Notes: generated from the letters alone by a model not told the origin. A DNA stretch of 64,000 nt from Variovorax sp. OK212 (GCF_900112425.1 NZ_FOLP01000005.1:124001-188000); one strand, 5' to 3'; counted from the stretch's first letter, positions 1 through 9,248 are shown. Program-made: numbers and translations.

Positions 1-2242
1 GCTGCGTGGTGGTGACGGTCTTGGCCAGCTTGCGCAGGTCCCGCAGTTGGGCGGTTGCGGTGGCGGCCTTGCCGGGCTCGTCGTTGGCGCCGGGCTTGGG
101 CAGCGTCTTCAGGGGCTTGCCCCTGGCGTCGTGCACCACGGGCTGGAAGTGGTCGTCCATGCGCACCTCGAAGCTGCGCGGGCCGAAGTCGAGCGTGAGC
201 CGCGCGCGCGCGTCCAGGCCCAGGTCGGGCACGGTGCGGTCGGCCAACTGGTCGAGGCTCAGGCCGCGCTGCTCGGCCACCTCGCCGAGCATGCGGTCGG
301 CGCGGGTGCGCAGGTCGTCGTAGCGGGTCTGGCGCGCGAGTTCGGCCAGGTGCATCAGGGCGGCGTCGCTGCCGATGTCGCCGAGCATCGCCATCGCGTC
401 GTAGGCGCGCACGCGGTCGAGCGCGGCGCGCCACTGGCGCAGCAGGCCGTAGAGCTGGCGCGCGGTTTCGTCGTCGCCCAGGCGGCCCTGCAGCGTGAAC
501 ATCCAGCGTTCCTTGCTCGGACGGCCGTTGCCGATCCACCAAGCCAGCAGGGCCCGGCCGAAGCGGGCGAGCGAATCGGGCGCGAGCGTCTCCAGCAACG
601 CGGGCAGGCCCGGGTAGGGCGCGTCGGCGCGGCCGAGCATCATCGCCATCAGCACGTCGGGCACGCAGGCTTGCGGCAGCGCGTGGCCCTTGCCTTCGCC
701 GTTGTTCAGCACCAGCCGAGGCAGCGCCGCGAGCGGCAACGCCTTGGGCAGCACGGGCAGCACGTCGGGCAGCAGGTCTTCGGGGGCGATGGCCAGCAGC
801 TGCGCCACGGCCTGCGCGGCTTCCGTGCCGTAGGCCAGGGCCTGGCTGCGCACGGCGTCGGCATGGCCTTCTTCATGCAGCCAGCGCAGCGCGGCCTGGG
901 CGGCTTCGTGCGCGGCACCGGGTTCGCCCAGGGCGGTTGGAATGAGTCCGCGCGCGGCGGCGTCCGGGTAGCGGGCCAGCCAGTCGCCGGCCTCGCCGCG
1001 CACCCAGCGGTTGGTGTGGAAGCCCTTGGCGATCCAGTCGGCGAGCTGGTCCCACTCGACGACCGAGGTCAGCTCGAACATCGCGCGCGACCCCTGCCGG
1101 AGGTAGCGCGGCAACGCCGGCAGCAGGGCCACGCCGAAGTGCCGCAGCATCGGGCGGATGCGCGTGGCGTCGCCCACGTAGAGCGGCATGGCCGGGCCGT
1201 GCGTGAGCACGCCGACGGCCAGCGCCACGGGCAGTTGCCAGAGGTATTCGGAGACGGTCCAGGCTTCGGCGGGTGGTTTGCCGAAGTCGCCGGGCGTGAT
1301 GGCGCGCCCGGCCGCCACCGCCTCGATGCATTCGGCGTGCATGCCGAGCATCCACAAGGCCTTGCGCACGGTGTCGCCGTGTTGCACCGCCGCCGGTGCC
1401 GCGGGCTGCTTGCGCGCGAATTCGCGTATCCAGTCGTCGGAGCGCTCCCGCGCGACGCGCACCTCCTGCGCCAGCCAGTCGGCCGACTCGGCCGCGCCCT
1501 GCGTGGCCTGCACGTACTGCGGCGGCGGCAGGTCGTTCCAGTGCAGCACCGCGGTCTGCTGCAGCGGCTGCAGGGCCAGCGTGGGCACCACCGGCAGCGC
1601 CTGCCGGTTCTTCCACGGCGGGTGCCGCAGCAGCGCGGGCCAGGCCTCGGGCGCCGCGTCGGTCACGCCGTCGGAGCCGTCTTCCTGCAGCCGCGCGAGG
1701 GTCTTGCGCTGGGCGTCGTCGCAGGCGGCTTCGAGCGGCGCCTGCCATTCGGGGTTGGCGGCCAGCAGCTCGAGCACGAGCGCGGCGCCGGCCTGGTGGC
1801 GCGCGGGGTTGGCCGAGAGCAACTCGCGCAGCACGAACATCGGCCAGCGCGCGGCCTGCTTGGCCAGCGCGTTCTTGCAATCGATCTGCTTGACCTGCGT
1901 CACGAAGAAGCGCACCACGGCCTCGTCGTGGATGGCCAGCAGGTCGGTCACGGCCTCCTTGTGCGGGGACGGCTCGAAGAACAGCTCGGCCGCCGCGGCG
2001 CCGTGCATCTCGAGCATGCGCAGCCGCGCCGCGCGTGGCGGGTAGAAGCTGGCGCGGTGGCGGCGATAGAAGTCCAGGCTGTCGGCCAGGTTGCGCTCGG
2101 CGGACAGCAGGCCGCCGCAATGGCCGCAGGCCCGGTCGTTGAACCGCGCGAGCGCCTCGCGCATGCCCTTGGACCAGCGGACGGTGCCGTCGGGCTGCGC
2201 CGCCAGACCTTCCTCCGCCTTCGATTTGCGACCCACCGCCAT
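1..2242 (-). CDS. DUF4132 domain-containing protein (C-terminus beyond window)
   Basis: The reverse frame is open from an ATG at 2242 to the window edge, giving 747 codons with no stop. The N-terminus has a CxHCGG motif (ACGHCGG) near residue 36. The middle is alpha-helical and repeat-like, rich in Leu, Ala and Trp. The last part before the edge (LTLDFGPRSFEV, then LPKPG and LRDLRKLAKTV) matches the start of the DUF4132 domain as I know it. Proteins of this family usually exceed 1000 residues, so several hundred are probably missing. Their function is not established; some are found with WGR or MolR-like proteins. A terminator separates the gene from the upstream yidB-like gene. The long forward frame across the same DNA is a GC-driven shadow. 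Confidence 0.72.
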   Translation of the reverse strand, partial: MAVGRKSKAEEGLAAQPDGTVRWSKGMREALARFNDRACGHCGGLLSAERNLADSLDFYRRHRASFYPPRAARLRMLEMHGAAAAELFFEPSPHKEAVTDLLAIHDEAVVRFFVTQVKQIDCKNALAKQAARWPMFVLRELLSANPARHQAGAALVLELLAANPEWQAPLEAACDDAQRKTLARLQEDGSDGVTDAAPEAWPALLRHPPWKNRQALPVVPTLALQPLQQTAVLHWNDLPPPQYVQATQGAAESADWLAQEVRVARERSDDWIREFARKQPAAPAAVQHGDTVRKALWMLGMHAECIEAVAAGRAITPGDFGKPPAEAWTVSEYLWQLPVALAVGVLTHGPAMPLYVGDATRIRPMLRHFGVALLPALPRYLRQGSRAMFELTSVVEWDQLADWIAKGFHTNRWVRGEAGDWLARYPDAAARGLIPTALGEPGAAHEAAQAALRWLHEEGHADAVRSQALAYGTEAAQAVAQLLAIAPEDLLPDVLPVLPKALPLAALPRLVLNNGEGKGHALPQACVPDVLMAMMLGRADAPYPGLPALLETLAPDSLARFGRALLAWWIGNGRPSKERWMFTLQGRLGDDETARQLYGLLRQWRAALDRVRAYDAMAMLGDIGSDAALMHLAELARQTRYDDLRTRADRMLGEVAEQRGLSLDQLADRTVPDLGLDARARLTLDFGPRSFEVRMDDHFQPVVHDARGKPLKTLPKPGANDEPGKAATATAQLRDLRKLAKTVTTTQ

Positions 2243-2332
2243 GCCACGCTCTCCCTCGAATTGATGCGAGCGGCATTGTCGGCCAATGCGTCGGGCGGCG
2301 CGGCGGACCGGGCGCGGTGCAAAACGACGGGC

Positions 2333-2358
2333 AAAAAAAAGCGCCCTCGCGGGCGCCC
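2333..2358 (-). terminator. Rho-independent terminator after the yidB-like gene
   Basis: Read on the reverse strand, a six-base-pair GC stem (GCGCCC and GGGCGC, tetraloop) is followed directly by eight T. It lies just past the stop of the YidB-family gene and before the DUF4132 gene, so the two are probably separate transcripts. Confidence 0.8.
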
Positions 2359-2384
2359 GAATTCTCGAAAGAGGCTGCAGCCGT

Positions 2385-2846
2385 TCAGGGCTGCTTGCCT
2401 TGGAGCAAGCTGCTGAGCGAGCCCAGCAGGTCGTCGTGGTTGCCGACGCCCTGCTCGGGCACCTGGCCGTGCGGCGTGAGGTGATCGATCAGCGCCGGCA
2501 GCATGGTGGCGAGCATCGGCAGCAGCGTCTGCGCGTTGATGCCGAGCTTGGCGGCGATCGCGGCGATGGTGTCGCCGCCCAGCGCGTTCTGCAACTGGTC
2601 GCCCGAGACCGGCTGGTTTTCTCCCTTGCCGATCCACGAGCCGATGACATCGCCCATGCCTGCTTGCTCGAACTTGGTGACCAGCCCTCCCAGGCCGCCT
2701 TGTCCACCGTTGTTCGCCAGCAGGCCGCCCAGTGCGCCGGCCAGGCCGCCGAGATCGCCCAGCCCCCCGAGCCCTCCGCCTTGCGGCTGCTGCTGTTGTG
2801 CAGCGCCTCCCAGCACTTGACCGAGTACCGAATCGAGCAATCCCAT
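2385..2846 (-). CDS. YidB family protein (DUF937)
   Basis: This 153-residue protein begins MGLLDSVLGQVLGG, the typical YidB/DUF937 opening. A low-complexity Gln/Gly/Leu stretch follows (about residues 16-55), then the conserved region with GDVIGSWIGKGENQPVS and a C-terminal helix ending LLQGKQP. The start at 2846 is chosen over an upstream in-frame codon because an AAGGAAA ribosome-binding site lies just before it and the family starts at this Met. The role of the family is unclear; the fold resembles small helical domains. It is a single gene with its own terminator. Confidence 0.85.
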   Translation of the reverse strand: MGLLDSVLGQVLGGAAQQQQPQGGGLGGLGDLGGLAGALGGLLANNGGQGGLGGLVTKFEQAGMGDVIGSWIGKGENQPVSGDQLQNALGGDTIAAIAAKLGINAQTLLPMLATMLPALIDHLTPHGQVPEQGVGNHDDLLGSLSSLLQGKQP

Positions 2847-2947
2847 GGCCGTTTCCTTGGTGTGTGACAGAACCGACAGCATTGTTAAATGCCGCGGACC
2901 TTAAGGGGAAAGTTGCACAGCCACTTTCAGACTGGCAACGTGACAAA

Positions 2948-4318
2948 TTACTTGGTACGCGCTGTGCGTTTGGGCAGGAGTGCGGGGCTGACCCCTTGCA
3001 CCCCCACCAGACCGAGCACCGTCACCAGCGAATTCTGCGCGCCTTTCCAGCCGTCTGTCACGTCGATGGACTCGGCGAGCGAATGGGCTCCCGAGGCCTT
3101 GCCCCCGCCGCCGACGATGATGGCCGGGATGCCCAGCGAGATCGGCACGTTGGCGTCGGTGCTGCCGCCGCGCAGCAGCGTCCGGTGGCCGAAAGCCGCG
3201 TTGGCGCGCGTGGCGGCCTCCACGATCACCGAGTCGGCCGGCGTGCGCCCGCCGGGCCGGTCGCCGATGAGCTTGGTGCTGGCGCTCAGCGAGGTCACGC
3301 CCCAGCGCTTGTTTTCCTCGACCACGGCTTCGTCGATGGCGGCCAGGATCTTCTTCTCGGCCTCGAGCAGCGAAGCCATGTCGTCCGAGCGGATGTCGAT
3401 GGCCATGCGCGCGTCGGGCGCGATGGTGTTCACCGAGGTGCCGCCGCCGACCGTGCCCACGGTGAAGGTGGTCTTGGGGAAGCTCGGCGTGCGCACGTCG
3501 GCGATCTTCGCAATGGCGCGGCCCATGCCGTGGATCGCGCTGGGCACCAGGCCGAAGGCGCCGAAGCTGTGGCCGCCCGGGCCCTGGAACGTGACCTCAT
3601 AGCGGTGGCTCGCGGTGCCGAGCACCAGCACCGAGCCAGCCGGCGAAGGCTCCAGGCCGACCATGCCGTCGATGTCGAGGTGCTCGTTGAAGATGGCCTT
3701 CATGCCGCGCAGGTTGCCGAGCTCTTCCTCGCCGACGTTGCCCACGAACAGCAGGTCGCCCACGGTCTGCACCTTGTTGTCGTTGAGCACCTTGAGCCAC
3801 GACAGCAGCACGGAAAGCCCGCGCGTGTCGTCGGCGATGCCCGGCGCGTAGAGCCTGCCGTCGCGCTCCTTGACCTTCACGTCGGTGCCGGCGGGGAACA
3901 CCGTGTCCAGATGCGCCGAAACCACCAGCAGGGGGCCGCCGCCGGTGCCCTTGCGCAGGCCGACCACGTTGCCCTCGGCGTCGATCTTGGCGTGGCTCAG
4001 GCCCAGCGCCTTCATGCGGGCGAGGAAGGCCTCGGCGCGCCTGTGCTCCTTGAAGGGCGGCGCCTCGATCTCCGTGAGCGTCTTCAGGTCTTCGACCGAA
4101 CGCTCATGGTCGGCCTTGACCGCGTCCAGCAGCTTCTGGATGGCGGGCGAAGCCATCAGCTGCGCGTAGGCCCTGTCGACCTCGGGGCTGACCTGGGTGG
4201 GCGTGGGCGCGACGGGCGGGCTTTGCGCCAGCGCGCCCTGGGCGGTGCACAGCGCGGCAAGAACGAGGGCGACGGAGGTCGTGTGGGCAAGGCGCCGAGC
4301 GCCTGGCAAGCGGGGCAT
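2948..4318 (-). CDS. Exported M20 family metallopeptidase
   Basis: This 456-residue protein has an N-terminal signal peptide (hydrophobic core about residues 13-30, cut near ALAQ). The M20 di-zinc core is visible: SAHLDTVF (His136, Asp138), GIADDTRG (bridging Asp near 163), GEEELGN (general-base Glu197 and ligand Glu198) and a late His in GAHSLAES. The dimerisation (lid) domain contains GPGGHSFGAFG. Family members are aminopeptidases, carboxypeptidases or dipeptidases; the substrate cannot be told from sequence, but the closest style is the peptidase T-like M20 group. The signal peptide places it in the periplasm or outside the cell. It is a single-gene unit between two unrelated reverse-strand genes. 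Confidence 0.87.
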   Translation of the reverse strand: MPRLPGARRLAHTTSVALVLAALCTAQGALAQSPPVAPTPTQVSPEVDRAYAQLMASPAIQKLLDAVKADHERSVEDLKTLTEIEAPPFKEHRRAEAFLARMKALGLSHAKIDAEGNVVGLRKGTGGGPLLVVSAHLDTVFPAGTDVKVKERDGRLYAPGIADDTRGLSVLLSWLKVLNDNKVQTVGDLLFVGNVGEEELGNLRGMKAIFNEHLDIDGMVGLEPSPAGSVLVLGTASHRYEVTFQGPGGHSFGAFGLVPSAIHGMGRAIAKIADVRTPSFPKTTFTVGTVGGGTSVNTIAPDARMAIDIRSDDMASLLEAEKKILAAIDEAVVEENKRWGVTSLSASTKLIGDRPGGRTPADSVIVEAATRANAAFGHRTLLRGGSTDANVPISLGIPAIIVGGGGKASGAHSLAESIDVTDGWKGAQNSLVTVLGLVGVQGVSPALLPKRTARTK

Positions 4319-4463
4319 GGGGCAAAAGTCCTTCTTTTGTCTTAAAGAAGTAACGATTGTTTCTCATGCTGTACGCGCGCGCGTCGCGGAAAACACCGCC
4401 TTTTCGGTCCCAGTTCGGCCATTGGCCGAGCGATTTGACCCGATTTGGCCGATCCGGCCGAAA

Positions 4464-5183
4464 TCAGAGGCCGGCGAGCGACACCAGCGCAGCCAGTGCC
4501 GCGGTTTCGGCGCGCAGCACGCGCGCGCCGAGGGTGACCGGCGCGAAGCCGCGGGCGATGGCCTGCTGCTCCTCGGTGCCGCTCAAGCCGCCTTCGGGGC
4601 CGCTCAGCACCAGGGCGCCCGCGTTGTCCGCCGCCTGCACGCTGGCGATGCCGCGCGTGCCCTCAGCCAGGCTCAGGATGAGGCGCACCGCGCCGGCCTC
4701 GGCCTGCGCCTCGACCCAACCGGCGAACGGCTCCACCGGGTGGATCACCGGCACGCGGTTGCGCCCGCACTGCTCGCAGGCCGCGACGGCAATGGCTTCC
4801 CAGTGCGCGCGTTTCTTCTCGGCGCGTTCGCCCGACAGGCGCAGCACGCCGTGCGCGGTGGCCAGCGGCTGGATGCTCGCGACGCCGAGCTCGGTGGCCT
4901 TCTCGACCAGCCAGTCCATGCGCTCGTTGGCCGGCATGCCGACCGCGAGGTGCACGGCGCGGGGTGCCTCGCGCTCCACAGGCAGGTGCGCGCCGACGGT
5001 CACGGCGACGTCGCTGCGGCCCATGCGCTCGACCGTGGCCGCGTACTCGCCGCCCGCTCCGTCGAACAGCGTGAGCGCGTCGCCGGGCTGCATGCGCAGC
5101 ACCTGGACGTGGCGCGCGGCGCCGGGCGGCAACGCCAGGCTGGCGCCGGCGGTCAGCGGCACGGAGCAGTGAAAACGGGGCAT
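4464..5183 (-). CDS. rsmE: 16S rRNA (uracil-1498-N3)-methyltransferase RsmE
   Basis: This 239-residue protein has the normal RsmE length. It starts MPRFHC with the PUA-like N-terminal domain (residues 1-70). The SPOUT methyltransferase domain follows, with MPANERMDWLVEKATELGV, then the trefoil-knot SAM-binding signatures LSGPEGGLSGTE and LGARVLRAETAALAAL. It methylates N3 of U1498 in the decoding centre of 16S rRNA, using S-adenosylmethionine. A GC-rich inverted repeat just downstream (about 4438-4465) lacks a clear T-tail and may serve as its terminator. Confidence 0.93.
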   Translation of the reverse strand: MPRFHCSVPLTAGASLALPPGAARHVQVLRMQPGDALTLFDGAGGEYAATVERMGRSDVAVTVGAHLPVEREAPRAVHLAVGMPANERMDWLVEKATELGVASIQPLATAHGVLRLSGERAEKKRAHWEAIAVAACEQCGRNRVPVIHPVEPFAGWVEAQAEAGAVRLILSLAEGTRGIASVQAADNAGALVLSGPEGGLSGTEEQQAIARGFAPVTLGARVLRAETAALAALVSLAGL

Positions 5184-5253
5184 GCTATCAATTCAGTAGC
5201 GACGTGCGCACGTGTGACGTGCGCATGAGCGGTTTTTCAGAGGTGTTTTTGGT

Positions 5254-6396
5254 TCAGACCCGGCCGTAGGCAAAGCCCGTGAGCGCCGACGTGCCTTCGA
5301 TCTCGTCGATCACGCGCACCAGCGGCGTCAGTTCCATGTACCGGCCGGCGGTGGCGCGGATGTAGGCGATGAAGCGCGGCGTGTCGGCCAGGTACTTGGG
5401 CTTGCCGTCGCGCAGCGTCAGCCGCGCGAAGATGCCGGCCACCTTCAGGTGCCGCTGCAGGCCCATCCACTCGACCGCGCGGTAGAACGCGCCGAAATCC
5501 TCGTCGACCGGCAGGCCGGCCTTGCGCGCCGCGGTCCAGTAGCGGATGGTGATGTCGAGCACGAACTCCTCGTCCCAGCTCAGGAAGGCGTCGCGCATCA
5601 GGCTGGCGATGTCGTAGCTGATGGGACCGTAGACGGCGTCCTGGAAGTCGAGCACGCCGAGTCCACCGAGCCCGCCGAGCCCGCCGTGCCCGCCGTGCCC
5701 GTCGAGAGTTTGGCCGTTGCCGACCATCAGGTTGCGCGGCATGAAGTCGCGGTGCACGTAGACGCTGGGCGACGCCAGGTTGCTGTCGACGATCAGCTTG
5801 AAGCTGCGGTCCAGCCGCTCCTTCAGCTTGCCTTCGACGGCGACGCCGCGGTGGCGGCCGATGTACCACTCGGGGAACAGCGACAGCTCGCGCTCGAGCA
5901 GCGCGCGGTCGTAGGGCGGCAGCACGCCGGGCCTGGACGCCAGCTGCCACTTGATCAGCGCGCCGATGGCCTGGTCGTAGAGCGGGCGGCTCGCGTCGGG
6001 CCGCGCCGGGTCGATCACGTCCAGCATGGTCTGGCGGCCGAGGTCGTCGAGCAGCAGGAAGCCGTTGGCGCGGTCCCAGTCGAGCACCGTGGGGGCCAGC
6101 ACGCCGGCGCCGGTCATCAGCTGGGCCACCTGCACGAAGGGGTCGCTGTTTTCCTTGTCGGGCGGCGCATCCATCACGATGCGCGTGGGGGCCGCGGGGT
6201 CGGTGGTGTCGACGCGGAAATAGCGGCGGAAGCTCGCATCGGCCGAGGCGAGGCGCACGGTGTCGGGCAGCAGGCCCTGGACAGGCGCGAGGCCGGCCAG
6301 CCAGGCCCGGAACGCGTCGGCGCGTTGCGGATCGGTCCAGAGAATGGTCTCGGCGGGGCTCGGGGCCAAAGAGGCGGGGGGCAGGGGTGCTGTCAT
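5254..6396 (-). CDS. amgK: N-acetylmuramate/N-acetylglucosamine kinase AmgK-like phosphotransferase
   Basis: This 380-residue APH-family kinase carries the Brenner motif HRDFMPRNLMVG (catalytic Asp near residue 216) and the metal-binding VLDFQDAVYGPISYD. AmgK phosphorylates the anomeric hydroxyl of MurNAc (and GlcNAc) and works with MurU to rebuild UDP-MurNAc from cell-wall fragments. It is divergent from lptD, as is common. Between the catalytic loop and LDFQD lies an odd His/Gly/Leu-rich insert, GHGGHGGLGGLGG, encoded by five 9-bp repeats at 5657-5701. A TAGAAT -10-like box ends about nine bases before the ATG, hinting at a very short leader. The partner gene murU is at 60438-61202. Confidence 0.82.
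   Translation of the reverse strand: MTAPLPPASLAPSPAETILWTDPQRADAFRAWLAGLAPVQGLLPDTVRLASADASFRRYFRVDTTDPAAPTRIVMDAPPDKENSDPFVQVAQLMTGAGVLAPTVLDWDRANGFLLLDDLGRQTMLDVIDPARPDASRPLYDQAIGALIKWQLASRPGVLPPYDRALLERELSLFPEWYIGRHRGVAVEGKLKERLDRSFKLIVDSNLASPSVYVHRDFMPRNLMVGNGQTLDGHGGHGGLGGLGGLGVLDFQDAVYGPISYDIASLMRDAFLSWDEEFVLDITIRYWTAARKAGLPVDEDFGAFYRAVEWMGLQRHLKVAGIFARLTLRDGKPKYLADTPRFIAYIRATAGRYMELTPLVRVIDEIEGTSALTGFAYGRV
5657..5701. repeat. Five tandem 9-bp repeats inside amgK
   Basis: Five consecutive 9-bp units of the type CCGAG(C/T)CC(G/A) or CCGTGCCCG. On the coding strand they encode HGG, HGG, LGG, LGG, LGV. The array lies in the loop between the catalytic and metal-binding motifs, so whole-unit slippage would change loop length without breaking the frame. 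Confidence 0.85.
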
Positions 6397-6532
6397 GGAT
6401 AATCGATTCTACAAATCCGCCTGGCGCGGCATCCCCTCGCGGCCGGCTTCCGGCCGGGCCGGGTTGCTGCCGGCCCCTGCAACCCGCCGGCCTGCCGCGC
6501 CGTCCCCCCCGACGATCCTTCGTTCCGAACCG

Positions 6533-6637
6533 ATGCCTACGACCCAACGCCCTCACGCTTGGCACCTTGTGCGCTCGCTGCAGCTTTCCCGCGGGGAGTC
6601 GCCGGCTTCCCTCGGAACGCCCGGGCGGGACGCCTGA
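6533..6637 (+). CDS. Possible 34-residue leader ORF coupled to lptD
   Basis: An ATG at 6533 opens a 34-codon frame that ends in a TGA sharing its last base with the lptD ATG (TGATG). The peptide (MPTTQRPHAWHLVRSL...) resembles no family I know, and no good ribosome-binding site precedes it. The exact stop/start overlap is what makes it worth listing; it could couple translation or be chance. Confidence 0.3.
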   Translation: MPTTQRPHAWHLVRSLQLSRGESPASLGTPGRDA

Positions 6638-9225
6638 TGAGCCGACGCGTCCGACGTGCCGCCCCGCGGCGCTCCAGCCCGCCGCTGCCGCTCGCCCTGC
6701 TGTCTCTGGCCCTGATGCATGTGCATGGCGTGTCCGCCCAGCCGGCCGGCAACCTCGAAGGCCCGCTCACGCTGAAGCGCACGCCGCTGCTGACCGAAAC
6801 GCTGACGCCCGCCGAGCGCGGCCAGATGCCCAGCCTGGTCACCGGTGACCGCATCTCCGGGCGGCCCGACCTCGAGACCGTGGTCGAAGGCAACGCCACG
6901 TTGCGGCGCGGCCCGGTGTCCATCACCGCCGACCGCCTCGAGTACTACCAGCCCGACGACCGGGCCAAGGCCACGGGCAACGTGCGGGTCAACCAGGGCG
7001 GCAACATCTACGAAGGCCCCGAGCTGCAGCTCAAGCTCGAGACCTTCGAGGGCTTCTTCAACAACGTGCGCTACCAGTTCCTCGTGAACGAAGCGCACGG
7101 CGAGGCCAAGCGCATCGACTTCGTCGACGCCAACGTGTCGGTGGCGCGCGAAGCCACCTACACCACCTGCCGCCGCGAAGACTTTCCTGGCTGGATGCCG
7201 GCCTGGATGCTCACCGCCGCCACGCTGACCACCGACACCGAAGAAGACGAAGGCGTCGCGAAGAATGCGCGCCTGAGCTTCATGGGCATCACCACGCCGC
7301 CGTTCCCCAGCGTGAGCTTCCCGCTGTCGAACGAGCGCAAGAGCGGCCTGCTGCCGCCCACCATCGGCATCGACAACGTCAACGGCATCGAGATCGCGCA
7401 GCCGTACTACTGGAACATCGCGCCCAACCGCGACGCCACGATCACGCCCACGGTCATGAGCAAGCGCGGCGTCAACTTCAGCAACGAGTTCCGTTACCTC
7501 GAGAAGGAATACAACGGAACCGTCCGCTTCGACCTGATGGGCGGCGACCGGCTCGTGGGCCAGCGCTACAACGAACTGCGCACGAGCCAGCTGCAGCAGC
7601 TGGCGAATGGCGAGATCCAGGCCAAGGATCTGACCAGTGCGCCTGGAAGCAGCAAGCGCTGGGGCCTCTGGCTCACCCACCACCAGGATTTCGACGCCAA
7701 GGCGCTGGGCCTGGATTCGCTGGCGGCCAACATCACCATCAACCGGGTGAGCGACAACGACTACTGGCGTGACTTCACGCGCACGCCGTCGCTCACGCAG
7801 CGCCAGTTGGGCAATGACGCGTCGCTCAGCTGGGTCAAGGGTGACTGGAGCGGCAGCATCCGTGCGCTGAAGTACCAGAACCTGCAATACAACCTGTCGC
7901 CGATCGTTCCCGCGTACGACCGGATGCCGCAGATCACGGCCAACTACAGCAAGTACGACTGGCACGGTTTCGACGTGTCGCTGAACCTGGACTACACGCG
8001 TTTCCGGGTCAACACGATCCTGAGCGGCCAGCCAGGTTTCGACATCAATCAACAGTCGCAGCCCGACGGCGATCGCGCATCGGCGGTTGCCTCGATCAGC
8101 CGCCCGTTCATCACGCCAAGCACGTTCGTCATTCCCAAGCTGATGCTGAACGCGGCCTCGTACAACTACTACGTGCCGCAGGCGGACATTCCGAAGCTGA
8201 CGATCAACGGCGTGCAGTACGTCGGCGGCATTCCCTACAACCCGAATTCGCTGTATTTCTTCCCGACCTCCAGCAACCGGACGGTGCCGACCTTCAGCCT
8301 GGACAGCGGCCTGATCTTCGAGCGCGACGCCAGTTACTTCGGCCGCGCCTTCCGCCAGACGCTGGAGCCGCGCGCGTACTACGTCTACACGCCGTACCGC
8401 AACCAGAGCATGCTGCCGAACTACGATTCGGCGGCCAACGACTTCAGCTTTGCGACCATCTACACCGAGAACGCGTTCTCGGGCGGCGACCGCGTGTCGG
8501 ACACCAACGCACTCACGCTCGGCGTGACCTCGCGCCTGATCGATCCGGCCACCGGCGTCGAGGCGGCGCGCTTCGGCATCGCGCAGCGTCTGCGCTTCAG
8601 CGACCAGAAGGTCACGCTGCCCGGCGGCACGCCTGTCACCGACCGCGCCAGCGACCTGCTGGTGGGCGCCCAGATCAACTGGACGCCCAAGTGGAGCCTG
8701 GACACGGTCGTGCAGTACAACCCCGACACCCGCCGCTCGGAGCGCTCGGCCATCAGCGCGCGCTACAACCCCGAGCCGTACCACAACCTGAGCGCGGCCT
8801 TCCGCTACCAGGCGCCCACGACCCCGACGGCGACCGACGGCAACAAGTCCATCGACGTGGGCTGGCAATGGCCCGTCAACGACCTGTGGGGCGACAAGGG
8901 CAAGAACCTCGGTCCCGGCAAGGGTCAGGGCGGCGGACGCTGGTATGCGGTCGGCCGCCTGAACTACAGTCTGCAGGACAAGAAGCTCACCGACGGCGTG
9001 CTGGGCTTCGAGTACGACGGCTGCTGCTGGATCGGCCGCGTGGTGCTGCAGCGCATCACCACGGGCCAGGTCACGGCGAACACCCGCATCATGTTCCAGC
9101 TCGAATTCGTCGGGTTCTCCAGCATCGGCTCGAGCCCGATGCAGGCCCTGCGGCAGAACATCCAGCGCTACGAACCCCTGCGCCAACCCGGCGAGGCGCC
9201 GAGCCGCTTCACCAATTACGACTGA
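6637..9225 (+). CDS. lptD: LPS-assembly protein LptD
   Basis: This 862-residue outer-membrane LPS translocon has a signal peptide ending near GVSAQ and an LptA-like jellyroll (about residues 55-190, with TADRLEYYQPDDRAKATGNV). A large beta-barrel follows and closes with an aromatic-rich C-terminus. LptD with LptE inserts LPS into the outer leaflet. The paired cysteines near the C-terminus (Cys796-Cys797 in DGCCWIG) and one in the first half (Cys178) are present. The extra N-terminal cysteine of E. coli LptD (Cys31) has no counterpart, so the disulfide pattern must be simpler. The ATG at 6637 is preferred over a TTG at 6559 because the signal peptide starts there. It is followed by surA. Confidence 0.93.
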   Translation: MSRRVRRAAPRRSSPPLPLALLSLALMHVHGVSAQPAGNLEGPLTLKRTPLLTETLTPAERGQMPSLVTGDRISGRPDLETVVEGNATLRRGPVSITADRLEYYQPDDRAKATGNVRVNQGGNIYEGPELQLKLETFEGFFNNVRYQFLVNEAHGEAKRIDFVDANVSVAREATYTTCRREDFPGWMPAWMLTAATLTTDTEEDEGVAKNARLSFMGITTPPFPSVSFPLSNERKSGLLPPTIGIDNVNGIEIAQPYYWNIAPNRDATITPTVMSKRGVNFSNEFRYLEKEYNGTVRFDLMGGDRLVGQRYNELRTSQLQQLANGEIQAKDLTSAPGSSKRWGLWLTHHQDFDAKALGLDSLAANITINRVSDNDYWRDFTRTPSLTQRQLGNDASLSWVKGDWSGSIRALKYQNLQYNLSPIVPAYDRMPQITANYSKYDWHGFDVSLNLDYTRFRVNTILSGQPGFDINQQSQPDGDRASAVASISRPFITPSTFVIPKLMLNAASYNYYVPQADIPKLTINGVQYVGGIPYNPNSLYFFPTSSNRTVPTFSLDSGLIFERDASYFGRAFRQTLEPRAYYVYTPYRNQSMLPNYDSAANDFSFATIYTENAFSGGDRVSDTNALTLGVTSRLIDPATGVEAARFGIAQRLRFSDQKVTLPGGTPVTDRASDLLVGAQINWTPKWSLDTVVQYNPDTRRSERSAISARYNPEPYHNLSAAFRYQAPTTPTATDGNKSIDVGWQWPVNDLWGDKGKNLGPGKGQGGGRWYAVGRLNYSLQDKKLTDGVLGFEYDGCCWIGRVVLQRITTGQVTANTRIMFQLEFVGFSSIGSSPMQALRQNIQRYEPLRQPGEAPSRFTNYD

Positions 9226-9248
9226 GTCGATCGACAGAGCCCAGAGCC

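Noticed and set aside
47..2416. Long forward open frame of 789 codons opposite the DUF4132 gene
   Set aside because: Composition is His/Arg/Gly/Gln-rich nonsense typical of the antisense of GC-rich genes; the reverse frame has the domain matches.
4432..4466. Inverted GATTT-GGCC repeat after rsmE as a certain terminator
   Set aside because: The stem is plausible but lacks a T-tract on either strand, so it is mentioned only in the rsmE entry.
6559..6636. TTG start giving LptD an extra 26 residues
   Set aside because: The signal peptide begins at the ATG at 6637; the extension is not membrane-like and lacks a ribosome site.
6553..9186. 877-codon reverse frame opposite lptD
   Set aside because: Val/Arg/His-rich shadow with no domain; lptD is certain.
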